A DNA stretch of 64,000 nucleotides from Alphaproteobacteria bacterium (GTDB taxonomy: Bacteria > Pseudomonadota > Alphaproteobacteria > JACAEB01), in contig JACKLE010000005.1 in NCBI GenBank assembly GCA_024236075.1, positions 1 through 64,000 of the forward strand, in the 5' to 3' direction. The notes under the pieces were generated by a model, which was not told the origin of the DNA, did no database searches, and worked only from the letters and a program-made list of their open reading frames with translations. The translations under genes and the position numbers were made by a program. Shown piece by piece: positions 54,205-63,375 of this stretch (its first letter is position 1; each line of letters begins with the position of its first letter).

Positions 54205-55422
54205 TCAAGCCGCATAACGTTGGAAGACGAGGCAGCCATTCGTGCCCCCGAAGCCGAAGCTGTTCGAGAGCACCGTGTCGAGGCGCGCATTGTCGATCCG
54301 GCGGCGGACGATATTGGCCGAGGCGACCGCGGGGTCGAGCTCGTCGATATGGGCGGACTCGCAGATGAAGCCCGCGCCCATCATGAGGAGGGAATAGATG
54401 GCCTCGTGCACGCCGGCGGCGCCCTGCGCATGGCCGGAGAGCGACTTCGTCGCGCTGATGGGCGGCATCTTCTCGCCGAAGACCTTGGTGATCGCCTCGA
54501 TCTCCGGCACGTCGCCGACGGGCGTCGAGGTCGCGTGCGGATTGATGTAGTCGATCGGCTCCTTGACGTTCGCGAGTGCCATCCGCATGCAGCGCACGGC
54601 GCCCTCGCCGGAGGGCTGGACCATGTCGTGGCCGTCCGACGTCGCGCCGTAGCCGACGATCTCGGCGTAGATCTTCGCGCCGCGAGCCTTGGCGTGCTCG
54701 AGCTCCTCGAGCACGAGGACCCCGCCGCCGCCGGAGATCACGAAACCGTCGCGGTTCTTGTCGTAGGCGCGCGACGCGACGGCCGGTGTGTCGTTGTAGC
54801 GCGAGGACATGGCGCCCATGGCGTCGAAGAGCACCGAGAGCGTCCAGTCGACCTCCTCGCCGCCGCCGGCGAAGACGAGATCCTGCTTGCCCCACTGGAT
54901 GAGCTCGGACGCATTGCCGATGCAGTGGGTCGAGGTGGTGCAGGCCGACGAGATCGAATAGCTCACACCCTTGATCTTGAAGGGCACCGACAGCGTCGCC
55001 GAGTTCGTCGAGCACATGGCCTTCGGCACCTGCGTGGGGCCGACCCGCTTGGGGCCCTTCTCGCGCGTGATGTCCGCCGCCTGAACGATGGCCTTCGTGG
55101 AGGGGCCGCCCGAGCCCATCACGAGGCCGGTGCGCTCGTTCGAGACCTCGTGCTCCTCGAGGCCCGCGTCGCGCACGGCCTGCTGCATGGCGAGAAAGTT
55201 GAAAGCGGCGCCGTCGCCCATGAAGCGGCGCGCCTTGCGGTCGAGCGCCTCCTCGAGATCGAGCTTGATCGAGCCCTCGACATGGGAGCGGAAGCCGAGC
55301 TCGGCATAGCGCTCATTGCGCACGATGCCCGAGCGCGCATCCCTGAGCGAGGCGACGACCTCCTGGGTCGAATTGCCGAGCGAGGAGATGATGCCCATGC
55401 CGGTTACGACGACGCGTCTCAT
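54205..55422 (-). CDS. fabB: beta-ketoacyl-ACP synthase I
   Basis: A 405-residue condensing enzyme essential for unsaturated fatty acid synthesis with FabA. The Cys-His-His triad is C161 (ISSACTTSTHCIGNA), H296 (NPHATSTPVGD) and H331 (SLSGHAQGAAG), with K326. ATG at 55420-55422 has GGAGG five bases upstream; a TTG 12 bp earlier overlaps that site and is less likely. It lies between fabA and fabI, the canonical order. Confidence 0.96.
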   Translation of the reverse strand: MRRVVVTGMGIISSLGNSTQEVVASLRDARSGIVRNERYAELGFRSHVEGSIKLDLEEALDRKARRFMGDGAAFNFLAMQQAVRDAGLEEHEVSNERTGLVMGSGGPSTKAIVQAADITREKGPKRVGPTQVPKAMCSTNSATLSVPFKIKGVSYSISSACTTSTHCIGNASELIQWGKQDLVFAGGGEEVDWTLSVLFDAMGAMSSRYNDTPAVASRAYDKNRDGFVISGGGGVLVLEELEHAKARGAKIYAEIVGYGATSDGHDMVQPSGEGAVRCMRMALANVKEPIDYINPHATSTPVGDVPEIEAITKVFGEKMPPISATKSLSGHAQGAAGVHEAIYSLLMMGAGFICESAHIDELDPAVASANIVRRRIDNARLDTVLSNSFGFGGTNGCLVFQRYAA

Positions 55423-55488
55423 CGCATCCTCCAATAGGTCCGGGGTGGGTCCCTGCGATCCGGCCTCGGCGGGCTTCGGCCGCGTGCG

Positions 55489-56013
55489 TCAGGCAGGCGC
55501 CGCCGCGCCGTCCGTGAAGAGGCCCACGCGCAAATCCATGGCCTTGTAGATCGGTTCGCCGTCGACCTTCATGATGCCGTCGGCGATGCCCAGCACGAGC
55601 TTGCGCAGAATCACGCGCTTGAGGTCGATGTGATAGCTCACCTTGCGCGCGGTGGGCAGCACCATTCCGGAGAACTTGACCTCGCCGACGGAAAGCGCGC
55701 GGCCTTTGCCCTTAGAGCCCGACCAGCCCAGGAAGAAGCCGACGAGCTGCCACATGGCGTCGAGCCCAAGGCAGCCGGGCATCACCGGATCGCCCTCGAA
55801 ATGGCATTTGAAGAACCAGAGGTCCGGCTTCACGTCGAGCTCGGCCTTGACGTGACCGAGGCCGAAGGTGCCGCCGTCGCGCACGATCTGGCTGATTCGG
55901 TCGAACATCAGCATGGGCGGCAGGGGCAGACGGGCGAAGCCGGGCCCGAAAAGGCGCCCATGGCCGTGCTCGATGAGCTCGCCGAAATCATAGGCCGATT
56001 TGCGCTCCGGCAT
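55489..56013 (-). CDS. fabA: 3-hydroxydecanoyl-ACP dehydratase/isomerase FabA
   Basis: A 174-residue bifunctional hotdog-fold enzyme that introduces the cis double bond at C10. Active-site H71 and D85 are in FFKCHFEGDPVMPGCLGLDAMWQ. MPERKSAYDFGEL is taken as the start (ATG 56011-56013); the frame is open far upstream but only as non-conserved sequence. It heads the operon and is divergent from irr across 295 bp (56014-56308), which shows a TTGACA at 56156-56161 but no convincing -10. Confidence 0.96.
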   Translation of the reverse strand: MPERKSAYDFGELIEHGHGRLFGPGFARLPLPPMLMFDRISQIVRDGGTFGLGHVKAELDVKPDLWFFKCHFEGDPVMPGCLGLDAMWQLVGFFLGWSGSKGKGRALSVGEVKFSGMVLPTARKVSYHIDLKRVILRKLVLGIADGIMKVDGEPIYKAMDLRVGLFTDGAAAPA

Positions 56014-56308
56014 GCTTGGCGACCTCTCTGCCCCGGTTCCGGCGCTCGCGGGCTCGCGCTCCGCCGTGATTTGCCGCGAGGATTGTGGCATGATTTCAAA
56101 CCCTTGCTCGAGTGGTCCGGCACCTGTTCCCATGACCCGCGCGCGGGGCAGGCCCTTGACAGGCGTCGCGATGGCGCCAGCTACGTCGCTGAGCATACAG
56201 GCCATGATATAGGCTCGTCATGGCAGTCGGCGCGGCCCTTTGCTAAGAAATGAGGTTTGGCAGGCTTGCCGCATCGGCGTCAAGGTTGCGTGAAGAGTGT
56301 GACGAGAG

Positions 56309-56725
56309 ATGGACCGACCCTATCGCGAGGCAATCGAAAAGCTGAAGACGGCGGATCTGCGCCCGACCCGCCAGCGCCTGGCACTGAGCCGCCTTCTTTT
56401 CGCCGAGGGGCCGCGGCACGTCACGGCGGAAGCGCTGCATGACCAGGCGGTCGAGGCGGGCGTGCGCGTCTCTCTGGCGACCGTATACAACACGCTGCAC
56501 CAATTCACGCGCGCGGGCCTTCTGCGCCAGGTCGTGGTCGACGGCTCGAAAACCTATTTCGACACGAATACGATCGATCACCATCATTTCTATCACGAGG
56601 TCGACGGCAGGCTCGTCGACATTCCCGGCGAGGCGGTCACCGTCGCCGGTCTGCCGGCCTCGCCGCCCGGCACCGAGGTCGTGCGGGTCGACGTCATCGT
56701 CCGCCTGGCCGGCGAAGGCAAATGA
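56309..56725 (+). CDS. irr: iron response regulator Irr (Fur family)
   Basis: A 138-residue Fur-family protein. The DNA-binding part has LRPTRQRLALSRLLFAEGPRHVTAEALH and VRVSLATVYNTLHQFTRAGLLRQ; the HHH heme-binding motif is at 91-93 (DHHHFYHE), the mark of Irr. The N-terminal heme regulatory motif of Bradyrhizobium Irr is absent, as in many other members, so heme sensing must use the HHH site. The position opposite fabA is conserved in Hyphomicrobiales. Confidence 0.93.
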   Translation: MDRPYREAIEKLKTADLRPTRQRLALSRLLFAEGPRHVTAEALHDQAVEAGVRVSLATVYNTLHQFTRAGLLRQVVVDGSKTYFDTNTIDHHHFYHEVDGRLVDIPGEAVTVAGLPASPPGTEVVRVDVIVRLAGEGK

Positions 56726-56743
56726 GCGAATAGTTCTCATTGA

Positions 56744-56769
56744 TTCCAGCTAGCTGGAACGGTTTTTTT
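56744..56769 (+). terminator. intrinsic terminator of irr
   Basis: TTCCAGCTAGCTGGAA (56744-56759), a perfect 16-bp palindrome able to form a 6-bp stem with a CTAG loop, is followed by CGG and seven T. This lies 18 bp after the irr stop. The stem is short, so it may be a partial terminator. It overlaps the left arm of a second inverted repeat (56755-56779). Confidence 0.6.
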
Positions 56770-56811
56770 AATCGTTCCAATCGTTGACATTTGCGAGCGC
56801 GGCGTTAGCCT
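56755..56811 (+). promoter_or_regulatory. putative promoter and operator of the rubrerythrin gene
   Basis: An inverted repeat TGGAACG (56755-56761) / CGTTCCA (56773-56779) with 11-bp spacer lies directly upstream of TTGACA (56784-56789), a perfect -35. TAGCCT (56806-56811) follows after 16 bp as a weak -10. The position suggests metal or peroxide-dependent control, possibly by the neighbouring Irr; the repeat is not an obvious Irr box. The leader would be about 175 nt. Confidence 0.45.
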
Positions 56812-56906
56812 CTCTTCCCATCGGCGGGCCCTTCGTCCGGCCCGCGCCAGCGCTTCCGGCAGGATCGAGGACACACGGGGCTCCGTGCGCCGATCGGGCC
56901 GGCGCC

Positions 56907-56935
56907 GGAGCGTTCCCGCCGGGCGGGCACGCTCC
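56907..56935 (+). other. hairpin in the rubrerythrin 5' leader
   Basis: A 29-nt stem-loop: GGAGCGT pairs with ACGCTCC over 7 bp, one mismatch, then 5 bp more with a 3-nt loop. It lies 59 bp before the ATG of the rubrerythrin gene. No T-run. Possible mRNA-stability or regulatory element. Confidence 0.45.
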
Positions 56936-56993
56936 CCTGGGTTCCACGGGCCGTCAATTCCGGCGCGCCCCTTCGATGTGGGAGATTGAGATC

Positions 56994-57416
56994 ATGGCTT
57001 CCCTATCCGGCTCCAAGACGATGAACAACCTCAAGGAGGCCTTCGCCGGCGAGAGCATGGCGAACCGCCGCTACCTCTATTTCGCCCAGAAGGCGGACGT
57101 CGAGGGCTACAACGACGTCGCCACCGTCTTCCGTTCCACTGCGGAAGGCGAGACGGGCCATGCGCACGGCCATCTCGAGTTCCTCGAGGCCGTGGGCGAT
57201 CCCGCGACCGGAAAGCCGATCGGCGGCACGGATCTGAACCTCAAGGCCGCCATTGCCGGCGAGACGCACGAGTACACCGACATGTATCCGGGAATGGCGC
57301 GCACGGCGCGCGAGGAAGGCTTCGACGAGATCGCCGACTGGTTCGAGACCCTCGCCAAGGCCGAGAAGAGCCATGCGGGCCGCTTCCAGAAGGCGCTCGA
57401 CCAGCTCGGCAGCTAA
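56994..57416 (+). CDS. rubrerythrin (diiron domain only)
   Basis: A 140-residue four-helix ferritin-like protein. Diiron ligands are visible as E20, E53/H56 (EGETGHAHGH), E90/E93 (AGETHEY) and E124/H127 (KAEKSHAGRF). There is no C-terminal rubredoxin domain, so an external electron donor is needed. Rubrerythrins reduce hydrogen peroxide in the cytoplasm. The gene follows irr and leads into a Fe-S protein and DUF3501, suggesting an oxidative-stress or iron-linked unit. Confidence 0.93.
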   Translation: MASLSGSKTMNNLKEAFAGESMANRRYLYFAQKADVEGYNDVATVFRSTAEGETGHAHGHLEFLEAVGDPATGKPIGGTDLNLKAAIAGETHEYTDMYPGMARTAREEGFDEIADWFETLAKAEKSHAGRFQKALDQLGS

Positions 57417-57440
57417 GGCCGGCTTTCGCCATCCCGACCG

Positions 57441-57470
57441 CGCGGCCCGAACGACGCCTTTCGGGCCGCG
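57441..57470 (+). other. strong intergenic hairpin between rubrerythrin and Fe-S protein genes
   Basis: Perfect 11-bp arms CGCGGCCCGAA (57441-57451) and TTCGGGCCGCG (57460-57470) with an 8-nt loop. No T-run follows, so it is more likely a processing or 3'-stabilising element that uncouples rubrerythrin mRNA levels from the downstream genes. Confidence 0.5.
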
Positions 57471-57499
57471 GCGGTCCGGCCTGCCGGTGAGATCCTCCG

Positions 57500-58870
57500 A
57501 TGACTGACGGTTCGCCCCCCGCCGCGCCCAAAGAGGGCTCGCTCGACGCGCCCATCCGTCACGCGCTCGCCTGGCACGATCCCGACTTCATCGACCCGGC
57601 GAAGATCGACGCGGAGCTTCGCCGGGTCTTCGACATCTGCCATGGCTGCCGGAGGTGCTTCAATCTCTGCGACAGCTTTCCGCGCCTCTTCGATCTCGTC
57701 GACGAGAGCCCCACGGGCGAGGTCGACGGAGTGAAATCGGAGGATTTTCCTTCCGTCGTCGAAGCCTGCACGCTGTGCGACATGTGCTTCATGACGAAGT
57801 GCCCTTACGTGCCGCCGCACGAGTTCGATCTCGACTTCCCCCATCTCATGCTGCGCGCGCGGGTCGCCGACGCCGCGCGCGGAAAGAAGCATGTGGTGCA
57901 GCATCAGCTCGGCGAGATGGATCGCAACGGACGCCTCGCGGGCCCCGTCGCGGGCCTCGTCAACTGGGCCTCGTCCGTGACGAATGCACCGGTCCGCAAG
58001 CTGATGGAAGGAACGATCGGCGTCGACGCGCGGGCCGAGCTGCCGAAATTTCATGGCCGGACCTTCGTCATGGCCGCGAAGGCCGCGCCGCCTGCGGTCG
58101 ATGTGCATGCCCCCGCCAGGGGGCGCAAGGCCGTCATCTACGCGACGTGCTCCGTGAACTTCAACAGACCCGAAGTCGGAGAGGCCGCGCTCAAGGTTCT
58201 TGCAAAGAACGGCGTCGAGACGAAGGTGCTCTATCCCGCCTGCTGCGGCATGCCGTTCCTGGAGCAGGGCGATCTCGCGCGGGTCGAGAAGCAGGCGCGC
58301 AAGGTGACCGCCGCGCTGAAGCCTTATGTCGACGAGGGCTACGACGTACTGACGCTGACGGCCTCGTGCGGGCTCATGTTTAAATTCGAGTGGCCGCTCG
58401 TCCTCCCCGGGGACGAGGCCGTGAAGGCGCTCTCGTCCGCGACCCGCGACATCGACGAATATATCGTGGACATCGCCCGCAAGGAGGGCCTCGCTCCCGG
58501 CCTCTCGCCCATCAGGGAGGGCGTCAGCGTTCATCTCGCCTGCCACGCCCGCGCGCAGAACAAGGGCCCGAAGGCGGCCGAGATGCTGCGCCTCATTCCC
58601 GATACTCCGGTCACCGTCGTCGAGCGCTGCTCTGGACACGGAGGAACCTTCGGCGTGATGAAGGAGACCCACGAGATCGCGCTGAAGGTCGGCAAGCCCG
58701 CGATGCGCGCGGCCCTCAAGGCGGGCCACCCGCATCTCGTCTCGGACTGCCCGCTGGCGGCGAAGCATCTCGTCCAGGGCATGGCGGGCCTCGCCGGCGA
58801 GGGCGAGAGCGTGCCGGCCCAGGGCCGTCATCCGATTGAAATCCTCGCCATGGCCTATGGGCTCGTTTGA
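57500..58870 (+). CDS. CCG-domain Fe-S protein (GlpC/heterodisulfide reductase-like)
   Basis: A 456-residue cytoplasmic Fe-S oxidoreductase. Two 4Fe-4S motifs are N-terminal: CHGCRRCFNLC (C47, C50, C53, C57) and CTLCDMCFMTKCP (C90, C93, C96, C101). Two cysteine-rich CCG-type repeats follow: C217, C248-C249 (PACCGMPF) and C290, then C348, C377 and C417. The second has CSG where CCG is usual (CSGHGGTFG). The family member is regularly next to rubrerythrin and DUF3501. It probably transfers electrons, perhaps to rubrerythrin; the reaction is unknown. DUF3501 follows. Confidence 0.85.
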   Translation: MTDGSPPAAPKEGSLDAPIRHALAWHDPDFIDPAKIDAELRRVFDICHGCRRCFNLCDSFPRLFDLVDESPTGEVDGVKSEDFPSVVEACTLCDMCFMTKCPYVPPHEFDLDFPHLMLRARVADAARGKKHVVQHQLGEMDRNGRLAGPVAGLVNWASSVTNAPVRKLMEGTIGVDARAELPKFHGRTFVMAAKAAPPAVDVHAPARGRKAVIYATCSVNFNRPEVGEAALKVLAKNGVETKVLYPACCGMPFLEQGDLARVEKQARKVTAALKPYVDEGYDVLTLTASCGLMFKFEWPLVLPGDEAVKALSSATRDIDEYIVDIARKEGLAPGLSPIREGVSVHLACHARAQNKGPKAAEMLRLIPDTPVTVVERCSGHGGTFGVMKETHEIALKVGKPAMRAALKAGHPHLVSDCPLAAKHLVQGMAGLAGEGESVPAQGRHPIEILAMAYGLV

Positions 58871-58884
58871 TGAGGGACGCAGCG

Positions 58885-59478
58885 ATGAGCGCCACTGAGC
58901 GTCGCATCACCCCCGCCGACATTCTGGACCTCAAGGCCTATGAGGCCGTGCGTGCCGAGAAGCGGCGCGCCGTCGTCGCGCTCAAGAAGAACCGTCGCGT
59001 CGAGGTCGGGCCTTATGCGACTTTCTATTTCGAGAACTACGAGACCATGTGGATGCAGGTGCAGGAAATGCTTCGCATCGAAAAGGGCGGCGCGGACCAG
59101 CTCGAGGGCGAGCTCGCGGCGTACAATCCGCTCATTCCGCAAGGGGCCGAGCTCGTCGCGACGATGATGCTCGAGATCGACGACCCCCTGCGCCGCGCGA
59201 ACGTCCTCGCGCGTCTCGGTGGGATCGAGGAGACGATCTTTCTCGAGATTGACGGCGCACGCATCGCGGCGGAATGGGAGCGCGATGTGGAGCGGACGAA
59301 CGAGGAGGGCAAGGCGTCCTCCGTGCACTTCCTGCATTTCCGCTTCTCGCCGGAGCACGTCGCGGCGTTCAAGCGTCCGGAGGCACGCGCGATCCTCGGC
59401 ACGACCCACGAGAACTATGCGCATATGGCCGTGCTCGCGCCGGCCGTACGCGCCGAGCTCGCCAAGGATTTCGCCTAG
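58885..59478 (+). CDS. DUF3501 family protein
   Basis: A 197-residue soluble protein. DUF3501 features are ITPADILDLKAYEAVRAEKRRAVVALKKNRRVEVGPYATFYFENYETMWMQVQEMLRIEKGG, with the C-terminal RPEARAILGTTHENYAHM. ATG at 58885 has GAGGGA six bases upstream and is preferred over ATG at 58870. It starts 14 bp after the Fe-S protein gene. Function unknown; the conserved pairing suggests an accessory subunit of the Fe-S protein. Confidence 0.85.
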   Translation: MSATERRITPADILDLKAYEAVRAEKRRAVVALKKNRRVEVGPYATFYFENYETMWMQVQEMLRIEKGGADQLEGELAAYNPLIPQGAELVATMMLEIDDPLRRANVLARLGGIEETIFLEIDGARIAAEWERDVERTNEEGKASSVHFLHFRFSPEHVAAFKRPEARAILGTTHENYAHMAVLAPAVRAELAKDFA

Positions 59479-59499
59479 TCGAGAGAATCGGGCGGAACG

Positions 59500-59526
59500 A
59501 AAAAGGGCGCCCCCTTCAGGGCGCCC
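59500..59526 (-). terminator. intrinsic terminator of cspA
   Basis: GGGCGCCC (59505-59512) and GGGCGCCC (59519-59526), each self-complementary, form an 8-bp stem with a 6-nt loop. On the minus strand the stem is followed by TTTTT (59500-59504). It serves cspA and may also block the convergent DUF3501 transcript. Confidence 0.75.
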
Positions 59527-59551
59527 AAGCGTCCGTATCCGGCCTTTCGGC

Positions 59552-59755
59552 TCAGACGAGCTTCAGATTGCCCGCCGCCATGCGGCCGCGGTTTTCCTGC
59601 AGCTCATATTCGATCGGTTGGCCTTCGTCGAGGCCTTGCAGGCCCGCCCGCTCGACGGCGCTGATATGGACGAACACGTCCTTGCCGCCGTCCTCCGGAC
59701 GGATGAAGCCGAAGCCCTTCTGGGCGTTGAACCACTTGACGGTGCCGCGTGCCAT
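59552..59755 (-). CDS. cold-shock protein of the CspA family
   Basis: A 67-residue OB-fold nucleic-acid chaperone. RNP1 KGFGFI is at 13-18 and RNP2 as VFVHI, with the start MARGTVKWFNAQKGFG. ATG at 59753-59755 has GGAGGAG 8 bases upstream. The leader immediately upstream contains a hairpin next to the ribosome site, and an AT-rich island with TATAAT lies about 245 bp upstream. Confidence 0.95.
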   Translation of the reverse strand: MARGTVKWFNAQKGFGFIRPEDGGKDVFVHISAVERAGLQGLDEGQPIEYELQENRGRMAAGNLKLV

Positions 59756-59776
59756 CGCGGTATCTCCTCCAAAGAC

Positions 59777-59797
59777 CGCCCTCCGTCTGGGAGGGCG
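59777..59797 (-). promoter_or_regulatory. cspA leader hairpin adjacent to the ribosome binding site
   Basis: On the minus strand CGCCCTCC (59790-59797) pairs with GGAGGGCG (59777-59784) over 8 bp with a 5-nt loop, 6 bases before the GGAGGAG ribosome site (59764-59770). The CCTCC arm could instead pair with that ribosome site. Two exclusive structures suggest thermosensing or control of translation. Confidence 0.45.
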
Positions 59798-59985
59798 CAA
59801 ACGTTCCAAGGCGACTGCGAAGATAGAGCGCCGCCTTGAAGTTCGTCTTCAGAGGGGAGAGCCTAGTCGTGCGCAGTCGCTCGACACTCTGTTCCGCCGC
59901 GCGCCTGCTTGCAAGCGGAATCCTCGCGTCCCTCCGGGCCAGGTGCGCTTCGGGTACAGAGCCGCTTGCCCCGGCAATCATGCAA

Positions 59986-60585
59986 TTAAGAATTATTATT
60001 ATATCCTGAAGGGTGGAAAGGCCCCGGATTTCGTGCCGCTGGCGCGGTGTGCGCCGGCACGATCTCGACGGCCATGCCGGCAAGGCGGGCATAGACGCGG
60101 ATACGCGCGCGCACCGGGCGCCACTCGTAGAGGAAGATCTCCACCGGCCGCCAATTGGCGACCCAGCCGATGATGAGGAGCCCCTCCTGCAAGAGCTTGC
60201 CCGCCGTGCCGCCGGGAACCTCGAGGGCGAACTGGCCGAGAAGGGTGCAGACGATCAAAAAGGCGGCGCCTGCGAGAAGCGCCCGTCGCCCCTCGCGCAA
60301 CAAATGTGCGAGGCGGCGGGTCTCGCGCTCCTTCATGTAGGCGAAGTAGTGGCGCACGGCCTCGCCGATCGTCGGCGCGTCGAAGGGCGCTCCGACCTCG
60401 CCGGGCACGTGGACGCGAAGCGCGAGCCCCGCCTCGCGCGGCACGTCCTGCACGTAGTCGACGAGATTGGCCTCGACCTCGTCGTCGAGGTCGCGCTCGA
60501 CGAAGGGCGAGGGGTCGAGCGCGTTGAAGAGCGCGGCAGGCGAGACAAGATGGATGTCGAGCGTGGCGGTCGTCGGGTCGGGCAT
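59986..60585 (-). CDS. conserved membrane protein of unknown function
   Basis: A 199-residue protein. The N-terminal about 95 residues are soluble (LVSPAALFNALDPSPFVERDLDDEVEANLVDYVQDVP), then hydrophobic segments span about 103-122 and 132-150, then a basic strand ARIRVYARLAGMAVEIVP. The last residues (SGYNNNS) come from an AT-rich tail. I do not recognise a named family. ATG at 60583-60585. It lies between cspA and the methyltransferase gene on the same strand. Confidence 0.65.
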   Translation of the reverse strand: MPDPTTATLDIHLVSPAALFNALDPSPFVERDLDDEVEANLVDYVQDVPREAGLALRVHVPGEVGAPFDAPTIGEAVRHYFAYMKERETRRLAHLLREGRRALLAGAAFLIVCTLLGQFALEVPGGTAGKLLQEGLLIIGWVANWRPVEIFLYEWRPVRARIRVYARLAGMAVEIVPAHTAPAARNPGPFHPSGYNNNS

Positions 60586-60653
60586 GGCGAGCCTCTACGC
60601 CAAGATTGGCGCAACGCCGGAGCGCCATCAAACGGTGCGGCCGGCCACGGCGC

Positions 60654-61451
60654 CTAGGCGCCCCTCACGGCCTGCAACGTGAAGCTCAGCGGAATGCGGG
60701 GAACGCCTTCGGGCAACGCCCAATAGTCGCGATCGACCTTGACTAGCCTCGAAAGGGCCTTCCACGGCACGCGGTCGCCCTCGTCGAAGGCGCGGATCGT
60801 CAGTCCCGCCCCTATCGCCGCGTTGAGTATCCGCGCGAGTCCATGGAGATAGCCTTCCGTCCGGCCCGAGCGCGTCGACTCGTCGGCATAGTCGGGCACG
60901 TCGACGGATATCTGCGGCTCCAGCGCGCTATAGGGCCAGCGCACCGTCAACGGGCCGTCCGAGGTCGCTTCGTCGAGCATCAGCAGGGCCGGATGGCCCT
61001 CGCAGAGGCAAAAGCGGCCGCCGGGCCGGAGCGCGCGCGAAGCCACGCGCATCCAGGCCTCGAGGTCGTCGATCCAATAGATCGCGCCCCAGGATGCGAA
61101 GACGATGTCGAATTCTCCGAGCGAGGCCGGCGGCGCAAGCACGTCCGCGCAGAAAAAGCGCGCGTCGAGGCCGGCCTCGCGCGCCAGCTCGCGGGCAAGG
61201 CCTATGGCGGGAGGCGAGAAATCAAGGCCCGTCACCGACGCGCCGAGCCGGGCGATGGACAGCGTGTCGAGCCCGAAATGGCATTGCAGATGAAGGAGGC
61301 GCTTGCGCCCGACCTCGCCGAGCGCGGCGCGGGTGACCGGATCGAGCACGCAGGCGCCGTTCCGGAATTCGGCGGTGCGGTAGAAGGAAGACGCCGCGTG
61401 GATCGGCGTCACCCGATTCCAGTAGGCGAGGTTGTGCTCGTTGACCGCCAT
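60654..61451 (-). CDS. SAM-dependent methyltransferase (class I)
   Basis: A 265-residue protein with a Rossmann-type AdoMet domain: LLHLQCHFGLDTLSIARLGASVTGLDFSPPAI (52-83) and DIVFASWGAIYWIDDLEAWMRVASRALRPGGRF. The LQCHFGLDT stretch marks a family of unknown substrate. ATG at 61449-61451 starts 16 bp after the thiC stop, so it is likely in the thiC transcript and thus under the TPP riboswitch. A role in thiamine metabolism cannot be claimed. Confidence 0.85.
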   Translation of the reverse strand: MAVNEHNLAYWNRVTPIHAASSFYRTAEFRNGACVLDPVTRAALGEVGRKRLLHLQCHFGLDTLSIARLGASVTGLDFSPPAIGLARELAREAGLDARFFCADVLAPPASLGEFDIVFASWGAIYWIDDLEAWMRVASRALRPGGRFCLCEGHPALLMLDEATSDGPLTVRWPYSALEPQISVDVPDYADESTRSGRTEGYLHGLARILNAAIGAGLTIRAFDEGDRVPWKALSRLVKVDRDYWALPEGVPRIPLSFTLQAVRGA

Positions 61452-61467
61452 CGGCCGCACGCCGCGC

Positions 61468-63312
<1,845 letters not shown>

Positions 63313-63315
63313 CGG

Positions 63316-63348
63316 GGATCTCCCTCCGATCTGGAGTCGAGGAGATCC
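63316..63348 (-). promoter_or_regulatory. likely expression platform of the TPP riboswitch
   Basis: Inverted-repeat arms GGATCTCC (63316-63323) and GGAGATCC (63341-63348) span the thiC ribosome site (GGAGG, minus strand 63323-63327). The hairpin would cover part of the site, implying translational control. No T-run that would indicate a terminator is present. Confidence 0.5.
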
Positions 63349-63375
63349 GGGAGGTGTCTGCGGTTCGGCGCTCCG

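Noticed and set aside
56156..56186. Promoter of irr from TTGACA at 56156
   Set aside because: The -35 is good but no acceptable -10 lies 16-18 bp downstream and the site is about 150 bp from the start codon.
56744..56789. Canonical Irr box (ICE) before rubrerythrin
   Set aside because: The inverted repeats have TTCC/GGAA arms and do not match the TTTAGAA-type half sites known for Irr; a terminator and a generic operator fit better.
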